Shown: positions 1 through 7,237 of the stretch, in pieces
Position numbering within the stretch: the first letter of the stretch is position 1
Layout: each line of letters begins with the position of its first letter
From: UBA11865 sp041570195
GTDB taxonomy: Bacteria > Chloroflexota > Anaerolineae > Promineifilales > Promineifilaceae
Assembly: GCA_041570195.1 (NCBI GenBank)
Contig: JBFFWQ010000090.1
Span: 1-24,506, forward strand
Direction: 5' to 3'
DNA: 24,506 nt
Notes under the pieces: generated by a model
The model's database searches: none
What the model was told of the DNA's origin: nothing
The model's input: the letters and a program-made list of their open reading frames with translations, nothing else
Made by a program: the position numbers and the translations under genes

Positions 1-26
1 AAGCTACGGACGTAGGTCAAGCATCG

Positions 27-290
27 ATGACAACACCGGCCGAGATCACAAAGACCGACCCCCAGGCTATCCGCGACGAGTTGCAAGATACCCAGGCCGC
101 CTTTCATGCCCTGCTGGCTGCTATCCCCAACGAGGCCATGGAACGGTCGACCCGCAACCCGACCTGGAATGTTCGCCAGATGCTGTACCACATCATCACG
201 GCCGTCGAGATGCTGCCCCAGGATGTCAAGCTGATCCGCAATAGATCAACACTGATTTTCACCGATCTAGAACGAACCAAATCATGTTAA
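27..290 (+). pseudogene. Truncated DinB-family protein (N-terminal part only)
   Basis: The 87-residue product starts like a DinB/YfiT-type four-helix-bundle protein: a long first helix (about residues 12-35), then the typical segment around TRNPTWNVRQMLYHI (residues 42-56) with the conserved helix-2 histidine H55, then QDVKLIRN. DinB proteins are usually 150-180 residues; here the family resemblance stops near residue 72 and the last 15 residues look random before a TGA-type stop region. The remaining helices, which supply the other metal-binding histidines, are absent, so the product cannot be a normal DinB metal-binding enzyme. The break coincides with a 20-bp intergenic-type repeat at 248-267. 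No strong ribosome-binding site is visible before the ATG, but only 26 bases precede it. DinB proteins often neighbour thiol- or F420-dependent enzymes, which fits the next gene. Truncation is clear; whether the fragment is still made is unknown. Confidence 0.5.
248..267. repeat. Copy of CACGGAT-type intergenic repeat inside the broken DinB gene
   Basis: The 20 bases here differ at only two positions from the 20 bases at 924-943 downstream of the next gene. The copy begins exactly where the DinB reading frame stops resembling its family, so it marks the breakpoint. Seen in sequence; mechanism is inferred. Confidence 0.5.
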
Positions 291-328
291 TCCAATTCTT
301 TTCTTCTTTTGCCTCCACGGAGCGATCA

Positions 329-916
329 ATGACCGAAACCTTTCAACAAAAAGACCAGGGCTTCCTGACCTACCCCAGCGGCGGTTGGCGCAAGGCGATG
401 TTCAAATGGCCCGTGCACCTATGGCGCTTGGGATTGGGCCCAATCATCGGCCATCACATGGTGCTTATCAGCCACATCGGCCGCAAAACAGGCCTGACCC
501 GCCGAACGATGACCGAGCTGCACGTGGTCGACGGCCGAAAATACGCGCCCAGCGGCTTCGGCCGGCGCGCCCAATGGTACCGCAACATCGAGGTTGATCC
601 GCGGGTGACCATCCAGACCGCGGCCGGGGCTGAGAGCGCCGTCGCCCGCCGGGTGACTGATGGCGACGAACTGCTGGCGGTGATGGATCTCGAAGATCCC
701 ATGAATCAAGTCATGGTGAAGTCATTTCTGGCTACCCTCGAGATCGAGCCCACGCCCGAGGACATCGTGGCCAAGAAAGATCGCATCTACTACCTGCGCT
801 TCGACCCGACCGACGAACCCACGCCGCCGCCGCTGCCGGCCGACCTGCTCTGGCTCTGGCCGGCCGCCCTATTCGCCCTACTCGCGGCCTGGCTGCTAAC
901 GCGCAAGCGAGGCTAA
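329..916 (+). CDS. Nitroreductase/deazaflavin-dependent oxidoreductase family (DUF385-like) with C-terminal membrane segment
   Basis: A 195-residue protein of the split-barrel family related to mycobacterial Ddn, which binds F420 (deazaflavin) or a related flavin and reduces various substrates. The family pattern is visible: HMVLISHIGRKTG (43-55), the SGFGRRAQWYRNIEVDPRV segment (75-93; the usual G-N-x-G...WYxNL..xP.V cofactor-loop region), and TPEDI near 142-146. After the catalytic domain a proline-rich linker leads to a hydrophobic helix (about 173-191) ending in TRKRG, so the protein is probably tail-anchored with the enzyme in the cytoplasm. I chose the ATG at 329 because GGAG lies 6 bases upstream (319-322); an in-frame ATG at 284 would add 15 unrelated residues. 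It follows the truncated DinB gene by 38 bases and was probably co-transcribed. The substrate is unknown. Confidence 0.5.
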   Translation: MTETFQQKDQGFLTYPSGGWRKAMFKWPVHLWRLGLGPIIGHHMVLISHIGRKTGLTRRTMTELHVVDGRKYAPSGFGRRAQWYRNIEVDPRVTIQTAAGAESAVARRVTDGDELLAVMDLEDPMNQVMVKSFLATLEIEPTPEDIVAKKDRIYYLRFDPTDEPTPPPLPADLLWLWPAALFALLAAWLLTRKRG

Positions 917-923
917 AAAAGCG

Positions 924-953
924 AACACGGATTTTCACGGATCGGCACGGATT
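924..953. repeat. Three 10-bp units of CACGGAT repeat
   Basis: CACGGAT recurs at 926, 936 and 946, an exact 10-base period, directly after the stop of the nitroreductase-like gene and between two convergent genes. The first two units match 248-267 at 18 of 20 bases. Direct observation; such short AT-containing intergenic units are probably dispersed in this genome. Confidence 0.5.
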
Positions 954-1068
954 TGAGAGTCTGGATCGGGATACCCAATACCTCCTTCTTTTTCCGCGCT
1001 CGCCCGCGTCCCATTTCTTATCTATCGGGTAACCAGACTCCAGATCAGCGCCGCCGGCGACTATTGAT

Positions 1069-2118
1069 TTATGATTGAACAATCGGCCGGTTATCGATCC
1101 AGAGCGCCCGCCAGAGCCCCAACAAGCCCATGCCGGCGGCGGCGATGTCGATCTGCGCCTTGTCCAGCTTCTCCCCTTGAACACGAACGACCGAAGCCAT
1201 GTCGTCGAGATGGCGAGTCGCCTCACTTTCGGCATAACTCTGGAGTTGGCTGACGATCAGCGCCTCGGCCAGAATGTAGGCTGCGCGGCGTTTCTCGTCA
1301 AACGGTTTATAAACGCGCTCGGCGATGGCCGCATAAAGCGCACTATACCGCCTGGGCAAAAAGAAGTCGACCTTGATCTGGCTGGCTTGATGAATGACGT
1401 CGAAATCGCCGCCATCCAGGGCGCTGAACAACATGAGCTCGTTTACCTGGTAGCCGCCTTCTCTCAGAAGATCCATGAATAACCTGTGGGCGAAGTCGAT
1501 CGGGTTGAGCAAGATAGCCATGCTCTTCGTAGCCCGCGGCTCGCCATAAGCCACAGTCGCCCAGCTGCCCCAAATGGCGTAACGGGCGCCGACCTCTTTT
1601 AGCACGTCCAACACCCCGCCAAAAGCCGTCTGCGCCGGCACCGGCTCCGTCAGCTCAAAGGCCATCCGGTTCTTTTCATCGACCGATGATTCACGCAGCA
1701 CGGCCGCCTGTTGCCAATCAATCGGTTGACGAATCGAAGGCGCCGGCCGTTCCAGGGCCGGGTGTTGCAGATAATAGCCTTCGACACCCGGCCGGCGCGA
1801 ATAAGCGATCCGCACCCCACCCCGGCGCAGGGCTCGTAGATCGCGCAGCAACGTCTCCTCCGGCCGCCGGCCCCAGCAAGGCCGTTCTAGTTGCTCCTCC
1901 ACCGTTTGCCAGATGTTTTCCCGGCCGTACGGTCGGCCGTCGGCCAGCAGATCGATCAGCGCTGCCCGGCGGGCAGCGACCACATCCCCGGCCATATGTC
2001 CAGCCATCGCCGCCAGCCTCAGCCTGGTCATTTTATCCAATTCCAGGACTTCTATATCCTCCCGCCATCGTTCGGCCGGCTTTTCAGCTGATCTTTCCCC
2101 ATCCATGCCTGATCGCAT
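1069..2118 (-). CDS. Winged-helix protein fused to a catalytically degenerate nucleotidyltransferase-fold domain
   Basis: A 349-residue two-domain protein. Residues about 50-118 form a winged helix of the type R..LI.LLADG..Y.RE...TVEEQL....RPEETLLRDLRALRRGGV.I.YSR.PG.EGYYL. Residues about 165-335 follow the MNT/AbiEii-like nucleotidyltransferase pattern: VLKEVGARYAIWGSWATVAYGEPRATKSMAILLNP. The G-S pair (184-185) is kept, but where active members have D-x-D this protein has S199-M-A201; the third acid survives (D251 in QIKVDFFLP). The C-terminal helical part (AEALIVSQLQSYAES...RHLDDMASVVRVQGEKLD) also matches the family. Nucleotidyl transfer is therefore unlikely; a regulator whose enzyme fold now senses or holds a ligand is the inference. 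A putative -10/-35 pair (2119-2146) would put transcription start just before the second ATG (2106), giving 345 residues; no Shine-Dalgarno is visible for either start. Confidence 0.5.
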   Translation of the reverse strand: MRSGMDGERSAEKPAERWREDIEVLELDKMTRLRLAAMAGHMAGDVVAARRAALIDLLADGRPYGRENIWQTVEEQLERPCWGRRPEETLLRDLRALRRGGVRIAYSRRPGVEGYYLQHPALERPAPSIRQPIDWQQAAVLRESSVDEKNRMAFELTEPVPAQTAFGGVLDVLKEVGARYAIWGSWATVAYGEPRATKSMAILLNPIDFAHRLFMDLLREGGYQVNELMLFSALDGGDFDVIHQASQIKVDFFLPRRYSALYAAIAERVYKPFDEKRRAAYILAEALIVSQLQSYAESEATRHLDDMASVVRVQGEKLDKAQIDIAAAGMGLLGLWRALWIDNRPIVQS

Positions 2119-2146
2119 TCTATATCAAACCAGTTTCTAAAAACAA
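2119..2146 (-). promoter_or_regulatory. Candidate promoter of the winged-helix/nucleotidyltransferase-fold gene
   Basis: On the minus strand TTGTTT (2141-2146) and TATAGA (2119-2124) are separated by 16 bases in a locally AT-rich stretch. The -35 lies inside an imperfect inverted repeat AACAA-GT-TTGTT (2142-2153). Predicted start of transcription near 2112 would make an almost leaderless message from the ATG at 2106. Prediction from consensus only. Confidence 0.5.
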
Positions 2147-2230
2147 GTTTGTTCATATCTAGATCAAATGAATTTCCCCCAAGATAGCAACCTCCTGTTG
2201 TAAAATTGCAACAAATTCCCCGAAAATTCG

Positions 2231-2308
2231 TCCAGATTGCCCAAAATTGCCAAAAATGCCTCCCAGTTCCTTCGGTCTCCCCTAGTTCCCCCAAGTTCAT
2301 TTAGTTCC
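2231..2308. repeat. Short-period degenerate tandem repeat (ATTGCC and AGTTCC units)
   Basis: The stretch begins with three spaced ATTGCC/AATGCC words separated by A-runs and continues with AGTTCC/AGTTCA words starting at 2265, 2284, 2294 and 2303, i.e. multiples of about 10. A better-ordered array of the same AGTTCC word lies at 3424-3470. It sits in the gap between two minus-strand genes. Confidence 0.5.
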
Positions 2309-2353
2309 CTGCCCAATGCCCCTCCGCCCCTCTTCCCCTCAACTCCCACAGTA

Positions 2354-2382
2354 CGGGCGGGGCAGCCAACCCACCCCGCCCG
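2354..2382 (-). terminator. GC-rich hairpin just after the CHRD gene
   Basis: CGGGCGGGG (2354-2362) and CCCCGCCCG (2374-2382) form a perfect 9-bp stem with an 11-base loop, starting 12 bases beyond the stop codon of the minus-strand CHRD gene. No T-run follows, so it is either a weak or factor-assisted terminator or an RNA 3'-end stabiliser. Confidence 0.5.
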
Positions 2383-2394
2383 ACTACTGCTAGG

Positions 2395-2850
2395 CTACTC
2401 GCTCTGCCCCGGATTGCTCAACTGACCTCGGATCGCGCCGCCTGGAAAGTCAGGTGTGTGAACATTGACGTAGTACTGATCCGGGTAATCGATGATATTC
2501 TGGATCAGGGCGCTATCAGCGCTGGCACAGCCACCGCTGATGGGGTTTAACGCGACAACAACCGGACCGGGGGCACCGGCCGGAGCTGTGTGAATGTGAG
2601 CTGCCCTTGGTTCGCTGATATTCTCATATGAAATTTCCCAACAGACCCTTTCCTGGCCCACATTGAGCCTGATCGCGGCGAAACCGCTGCCATCGGGATC
2701 TCCTGGCACAGGCGCTTCCTCGGCGCCCGATAGCGTCGTCACCCGCGGCGCGCCGCCGTTACCGGCGAAAGCCACGCTCACCGCTACAACCAGGACCAGC
2801 AACAGCGCGACCAGGCCGGCCGTGTTCAATAATAAACTATTTCTACGCAT
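2395..2850 (-). CDS. Secreted CHRD-domain protein
   Basis: A 151-residue exported protein. After MRRN a hydrophobic segment (about residues 7-28, ...LVALLLVLVVAVSVAFA) acts as signal peptide with cleavage expected after AFA-G. The mature part (about 36-150) is a single CHRD domain, an immunoglobulin-like beta fold first named in chordin: LSGAEEAPVPGDPDGSGFAAIRL, VCWEISYENI, AAHIHTAPAGAPGPVVVAL and the typical ending YYVNVHTPDFPGGAIRGQL. In bacteria such domains occur in extracytoplasmic proteins; no enzyme activity is established. The start at 2850 is supported by AGGAGGTT at 2858-2865, 7 bases upstream; a longer in-frame extension to 2913 has no such site and no family similarity. The gene stands alone between two long gaps and is followed by a GC-rich hairpin. 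Family call is firm, role is not. Confidence 0.5.
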   Translation of the reverse strand: MRRNSLLLNTAGLVALLLVLVVAVSVAFAGNGGAPRVTTLSGAEEAPVPGDPDGSGFAAIRLNVGQERVCWEISYENISEPRAAHIHTAPAGAPGPVVVALNPISGGCASADSALIQNIIDYPDQYYVNVHTPDFPGGAIRGQLSNPGQSE

Positions 2851-2865
2851 GGATGTGAACCTCCT

Positions 2866-3423
2866 ATCCTTCCTGTGAACAATCAACTCTGAACCCGAAA
2901 CTAAAAACTGCATCCTCTAAACTCTTCCGCTGCTCGCATCACCTCCTTCAAGAGTAGTTCTCTGCCTTCAGCCTTCAGCCGCCAGCTTTGTGACCATTGC
3001 CGGTTGGCGATTCTTCTACATGGTGGTCCGGCTGGGTCGCATATGAATAATTCTGCTATTAAGTACGCAAACCTTCGCCAATTGGATGAAGCTCCAGATT
3101 GGTGATCAGCTCCCGCACGATGACCCCATAACATCATTTCTCCAACCAGGCCCCGTCTTTGCCCCCACCTTCCACACGTCACTCCCAAACCCGTTTTCGA
3201 ACGGGTTTCCCCTGCCAGCCGGGTGATTCATCTCCCAGCGCGCCTCAGGAGCGACTTGATTTGAGCCCGGGAGACAGTCCCAAAGATGATGAGAAGTTCG
3301 CCGGACTACCGGAGTTGCCTAATTATTGATCGGACGTTCAACCAACAATAAGTGACCCGCTGCGACCAACTCCAAAAGCCCCTAACTTCGCCTTGAGCTT
3401 ATGGCCATCGGCGTCTAGTCACA
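2866..3423. other. Long intergenic stretch without a recognised gene
   Basis: No reading frame here has coding character. It contains two adjacent CCTTCAG/CCTTCAGCC words (near 2968-2984), an unusually perfect hairpin at 3187-3208, and the near-palindrome GGGAGACAGTCCC at 3269-3281. On the minus strand around 3235-3310 a 25-residue open stretch reads SGELLIIFGTVSRAQIKSLL and onward but is bounded by stops and lacks a start; it may be a decayed gene fragment. Promoters for the flanking divergent genes must lie at its two ends. Confidence 0.5.
3187..3208. repeat. Perfect 9-bp hairpin with TTCG loop
   Basis: AAACCCGTT (3187-3195) and AACGGGTTT (3200-3208) flank TTCG, the exceptionally stable tetraloop when read on the plus strand. 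No gene ends just upstream on either strand, and no T-run follows beyond TTT, so it is recorded as a structure rather than a terminator. Confidence 0.5.
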
Positions 3424-3470
3424 AGTTCCCCCAGTTCCTCCTAGTTCCTCTCAGTGCCTCTCAGTTCCCA
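3424..3470. repeat. Five-unit AGTTCC tandem repeat upstream of the SDR gene
   Basis: AGTTCC (one copy AGTGCC) starts at 3424, 3433, 3443, 3453 and 3463, a 9-10-base period close to one helical turn, with C/T-rich fill. The last unit supplies the putative -35 hexamer of the following operon, so the array may position a DNA-binding protein on one face of the helix. Spacing is observed; function is inferred. Confidence 0.5.
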
Positions 3471-3493
3471 ACACTCGCCCTTCCGCGTACAAT
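3465..3493 (+). promoter_or_regulatory. Candidate promoter of the SDR/molybdo-hydroxylase operon
   Basis: TTCCCA (3465-3470, 4 of 6 matches to TTGACA) and TACAAT (3488-3493, 5 of 6 to TATAAT) are 17 bases apart and 22 bases before the start codon. The -35 overlaps the final AGTTCC repeat unit. Consensus match only. Confidence 0.5.
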
Positions 3494-3515
3494 ATACGCA
3501 GGAGGGTTAAACACC

Positions 3516-4346
3516 ATGATCAACACCACAAACAACCCCGAAGGGGCGCGCATCGTCATCGTCACCGGCGCCACCGGCGCCATCGGCAAGGCCATCGCCC
3601 GCCAGATCGCCGCCGCGCCAGGTTACAACGTGGTCCTCATCGGCCGCGACGAGCGCCGCACCCACCAGGCGACCCAAGAGATCATCCGCTCGACTGGCAA
3701 CGAGAACGTACGCTACGAGATCGTCGACCTCTCCCGCCGGGGGGAGATCGAAGCCCTGGTCGGCCGCTGGTCAGGCCCGCTACACGTCCTGGTCAACAAC
3801 GCCGGGGCCACCCCGCGGAAGCGGCTGGAAACACCCGAAGGCATCGAAATGCAGTGGGCGACCAACGTGCTGGGCTATTTCTGGCTGACGCTGGCTTTTC
3901 AAGAACTGCTAATCCAGGCCGCCCCGGCCCGGGTCGTCAATGTGGCCAGCTACTGGGCCGGCAACCTGGATCTGGCCGACCCCGAGTTCAAACGCCGCCG
4001 CTACGACAACGGCCTGGCCTACCGCCAGTCGAAACAGGCCAACCGCATGCTGACCGTCGCCTTCGCCGATCGGCTGCGGCCGCACGACGTCACCGTCAAC
4101 GTCTGCCATCCGGGCGACGTCAACTCCAAGTTGAGCAACGACCTCGGCTTCGGCGGCAGCGAATCGCCAGACCAGGGCGCCCGCACGCCAGTTTGGCTGG
4201 CCGTCGATCCGGCCGTGGAGGGCCAGACGGGCCTCTACTACGAGCACCTTCGGGTCACCACCGACCGCTTCGCCCAGGACAAAGGGACCCTCGAAGCGCT
4301 GTACGAGCTGTGCCTGAGCTACGGATCGCCGGCCGGTTCAGGATAA
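3516..4346 (+). CDS. Short-chain dehydrogenase/reductase
   Basis: A 276-residue classical SDR with Rossmann fold that should oxidise or reduce a hydroxyl/carbonyl group using NAD(P)(H) in the cytoplasm. The cofactor motif TGATGAIG is at 17-24, a basic R44-D-E-R-R after strand 2 suggests NADP preference, NNAG is at 94-97, the catalytic serine is S145 in NVASYWAG, and Y169-x-x-x-K173 is the active-site pair. The substrate loop (152-166, LADPEFKRRRYDNGL) and CHPGDV (197-202) resemble the retinol-dehydrogenase/WWOX-like SDR group. ATG at 3516 is preceded by AGGAGGG (3500-3506) at good spacing; the open frame upstream to 3393 crosses the promoter and repeat and is not coding. The next gene begins 7 bases after the stop, so the two are very probably one operon. 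Substrate unknown. Confidence 0.5.
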   Translation: MINTTNNPEGARIVIVTGATGAIGKAIARQIAAAPGYNVVLIGRDERRTHQATQEIIRSTGNENVRYEIVDLSRRGEIEALVGRWSGPLHVLVNNAGATPRKRLETPEGIEMQWATNVLGYFWLTLAFQELLIQAAPARVVNVASYWAGNLDLADPEFKRRRYDNGLAYRQSKQANRMLTVAFADRLRPHDVTVNVCHPGDVNSKLSNDLGFGGSESPDQGARTPVWLAVDPAVEGQTGLYYEHLRVTTDRFAQDKGTLEALYELCLSYGSPAGSG

Positions 4347-4353
4347 GCGACCC

Positions 4354-7068
4354 ATGTTGCCTGGGGAAATCTCGCTCACAGTCAACGGCCGGTCCCACCA
4401 GCTCCACATTGATCCCGAAACACCTCTGCTCACGATACTGCGCAACGATCTGGGGCTGAAAAGCCCCAAATTCGGCTGCGGCGAAGAACAATGCGGCGCC
4501 TGCAAGGTCCTGGTTGACGGCCAGGCCGTGCCCTCCTGTCAATTGCCTGTCAGGCAGGTTGAAGGGTTGTCCATCATCACCGTCGAAGGACTGGGCACGG
4601 CCGATAACTTACACGCGCTGCAAGAAGCGTTCCTCGAGGAGCAGGCCGGCCAATGTGGCTACTGCACGGCCGGCATGATCATCGCCGCCCAGGGTTTGTT
4701 GAACCGCCAGCGCTACCCCTCGGACGACGATATTCGCGAAGCGCTGGCCGACAATTTGTGCCGCTGCGGCGCTTACGACCGGGTGCGCCGGGCCATCAAG
4801 TTACGCATCGGCCGGCCGGAGAGTCCCATCTATGAGGTGCAAACCGGCAAGGCCAGTAGGGCAGTTGAGCCGGCCGGCCCGCCAACGGCCGATCTGCCCT
4901 ACCCCATCCAACAAACGCCGGAACTCGACGCCTGGATCCGCATTGACGACGCCGGCGAGACCATCACGATTTTCAGCGGCAAAGTCGACTACGGCCAGGG
5001 GTTAAAGACGGCCCTGGCCCAAATCGCGGCCGAAGAACTGGACGTCTCCCTGGAACGGATTCGGATCGTCTTGGCCGACACCGCCCACACGCCTGACGAA
5101 GGCATGACCGTGGGCAGTATGTCCCTGGAGACCAGCGGCAACGCCATCCGCTGGGCTGCGGCCGAAGCCCGGGGCTTCCTGCTATCAATCGCCTTCGAAG
5201 AGCTGGAAGCGCCTTTGGAACGGCTGGTCGTAGAAGACGGCGTCGTTTGTGATCCCACCAGCGGCCGCCAGGTGAGCTATTGGGGACTATTCGGCGGCTG
5301 CCGCTTCGGCCGGCATATCACAGGGGACGTCCGGCCAAAGGATCCGGCCGGGCACCGCATCGTTGGCCAACCGGTCAAGGGCCTGGATTTGCGTGACAAA
5401 GTGACCGGTGGCGGTTTTCTACACAATTTGACCTTGCCAAACATGGTCCACGGCCGCGTCGTCCGCCCGCCGCATGCCAGGGCCACTCTGCTTTCCGCTG
5501 ACGCCGAAGCAGCTGGCCGGCTGCCCGGCGTATTGCAGGTCGTTCGAGATGGTTCTTTTCTGGCCGTCGTCGCCGAGCGGGAGGAGCAGGCGGCCGCGGC
5601 CGCGTTGACTTTGGTGACCAGCGCCCGGTGGTCAGGCCAGGCGAATCTGCCGCCACAGGAGAAACTGTATGAGACGCTGCTGGACCAGCCGGACCAGCCC
5701 TTCTTGCTCGTCGAAGGCTCGACAGTCGAAGGCTCTGAGATCGATCAAACGATCCCGGCCATTGAACCACCGTCCGAGGCAATTCGCACTCTGAAAGCCC
5801 GCTACAAACGACCGTTTCAGGCACACGCCGCCTTGGGCCCGTCGGCGGCCGTGGCCCAGTTGACAGGCGGCAAATTATCTGTCTGGACTCACGCCCAGGG
5901 CGTTTACCCGCTGCGGGCGGCCATCGCCGGTGTGCTGGGTTTACCGGAAGCCGATGTGCGCGTCATCTACATGCCCGGGCCGGGCGTCTACGGCCATAAC
6001 GGGGCCGACGACGCCACCCTGGACGCCGCTTTGCTGGCCCGCGCTGTGCCCGGCCGGCCGGTGGCCCTGCAGTGGACCCGGGCCGACGAGTTTATCTGGG
6101 AGCCCTATACCCCGGCCATGGTGATCGATATGGCCGCCAGTCAAAATACGGCCGGCGACGTCGTCGATTGGAACCACGATGTGTGGAGCCCGGCCCATCT
6201 CGGCCGGTCGGCGACCCGAGATGGCATATCCGGCCTGCTGGCCGCCTGGCACCTAGAGGAATCCTACCAGAAACCGCCTACCTGGCCGGCCGGCGGCAGC
6301 CATAGCGGCGGCCATCGCAACGCCGATCCCTTGTACACCTTTCCCCGGCGCCGGATCGTCAAACATTTCCTGGCCGAGAGCCCCTTCCGGACCTCGTCCA
6401 TGCGCGGCCTGGGCGCCTTCGCCAACGTATTCGCCATTGAATCGTTCATGGACGAGTTGGCCCATGCCGCCGGCATCGATCCGCTCGAATTCCGGCTGCG
6501 ACACCTGGCCGACCAACGGGCGCGGGCCGTGCTGCAGGCCGCGGCTGAAAAGGCCGGCTGGAGAACAGGAGAGCCGCTTCCCGGCGCCAACCGCGGCCGG
6601 GGCCTGGCCTTCGCCCAATACAAGAACCGCCAGACCTATGCCGCCGTGGTCGTGGAGCTAGCGGTCGACGAAGCCAGCGGCGAGATTCATCTAGAACGAG
6701 CTGTCATCGCCGCCGATGGCGGACAGATCGTCAATCCCGACGGTTTGAGCAACCAGCTTGAGGGCGGTTTCGTGCAGTCGGCCAGCATGACTCTCTACGA
6801 GCAGGTCACCTTCGACGAGGGCGGTATCACCAGCACCGACTGGGAAAGCTACCCCATCTTGCGCTTCCCCAATGCGCCGGTCGTCGAGACGATATTACTC
6901 AACCGCCCCGAGCAACCGCTGGTGGGTGCCGGCGAAGCATCCCAAGGGCCGACGCCGGCCGCTATCGGCAACGCATTATTCCAGGCCGCAAGCATCCGGC
7001 TACGCGAGATCCCCTTCACCCCCGAGCGGGTCAAGGCGGCGCTGGCGGCAAGACTCAGCTCTGCTTGA
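4354..7068 (+). CDS. Molybdenum hydroxylase: [2Fe-2S] subunit fused to molybdopterin subunit
   Basis: A 904-residue xanthine-oxidase-family enzyme of the isoquinoline 1-oxidoreductase/aldehyde-dehydrogenase type. Residues 5-75 are a plant-type ferredoxin domain (C42, C47, C50, C62); residues 85-150 bind a second [2Fe-2S] cluster (C101, C104, C136, C138, the CGYC...CRC pattern). After a linker, residues about 190-900 form the molybdenum-cofactor domain: IFSGKVDYGQGLKTALAQIAAEEL, GMTVGSMSLETSG, R-P-F-Q-A-H-A (about 492-498), SMRGLGAFANVFAIESFMDELA and the C-terminal VGAGEASQGPTPAAIGNALF, whose E861 is the expected catalytic glutamate. There is no FAD domain, as in IorAB enzymes, where electrons leave from the iron-sulfur part to an external acceptor; here both IorA- and IorB-like parts are one chain. 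No Tat signal is visible, so it is cytoplasmic. It would hydroxylate an aldehyde or N-heterocycle; the coupled SDR may act on the same pathway. Confidence 0.5.
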   Translation: MLPGEISLTVNGRSHQLHIDPETPLLTILRNDLGLKSPKFGCGEEQCGACKVLVDGQAVPSCQLPVRQVEGLSIITVEGLGTADNLHALQEAFLEEQAGQCGYCTAGMIIAAQGLLNRQRYPSDDDIREALADNLCRCGAYDRVRRAIKLRIGRPESPIYEVQTGKASRAVEPAGPPTADLPYPIQQTPELDAWIRIDDAGETITIFSGKVDYGQGLKTALAQIAAEELDVSLERIRIVLADTAHTPDEGMTVGSMSLETSGNAIRWAAAEARGFLLSIAFEELEAPLERLVVEDGVVCDPTSGRQVSYWGLFGGCRFGRHITGDVRPKDPAGHRIVGQPVKGLDLRDKVTGGGFLHNLTLPNMVHGRVVRPPHARATLLSADAEAAGRLPGVLQVVRDGSFLAVVAEREEQAAAAALTLVTSARWSGQANLPPQEKLYETLLDQPDQPFLLVEGSTVEGSEIDQTIPAIEPPSEAIRTLKARYKRPFQAHAALGPSAAVAQLTGGKLSVWTHAQGVYPLRAAIAGVLGLPEADVRVIYMPGPGVYGHNGADDATLDAALLARAVPGRPVALQWTRADEFIWEPYTPAMVIDMAASQNTAGDVVDWNHDVWSPAHLGRSATRDGISGLLAAWHLEESYQKPPTWPAGGSHSGGHRNADPLYTFPRRRIVKHFLAESPFRTSSMRGLGAFANVFAIESFMDELAHAAGIDPLEFRLRHLADQRARAVLQAAAEKAGWRTGEPLPGANRGRGLAFAQYKNRQTYAAVVVELAVDEASGEIHLERAVIAADGGQIVNPDGLSNQLEGGFVQSASMTLYEQVTFDEGGITSTDWESYPILRFPNAPVVETILLNRPEQPLVGAGEASQGPTPAAIGNALFQAASIRLREIPFTPERVKAALAARLSSA

Positions 7069-7237
7069 AACAGAGACTATTCATCGTGGACCCGAGCTTT
7101 GAATGACTATCTGTTGCCGAAGCGAGAAATTCCCCGACGGCCGCGTTAAGAGTCATCGGTTGATCGATGGTCACCATGTGACGAGCATTCTCGATTACCA
7201 TCAACTGCGCTCACAGCTCACCACTCTTAGCTCAAAG

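Noticed and set aside
2901..3188. 95-residue minus-strand open frame in the gap upstream of the CHRD gene
   Set aside because: Low-complexity, no ribosome-binding site, no domain pattern; the gap is better read as non-coding with hairpins.
3187..3208. Perfect hairpin as a terminator
   Set aside because: No gene ends immediately upstream on either strand and no T-run follows, so it is listed as a structure only.
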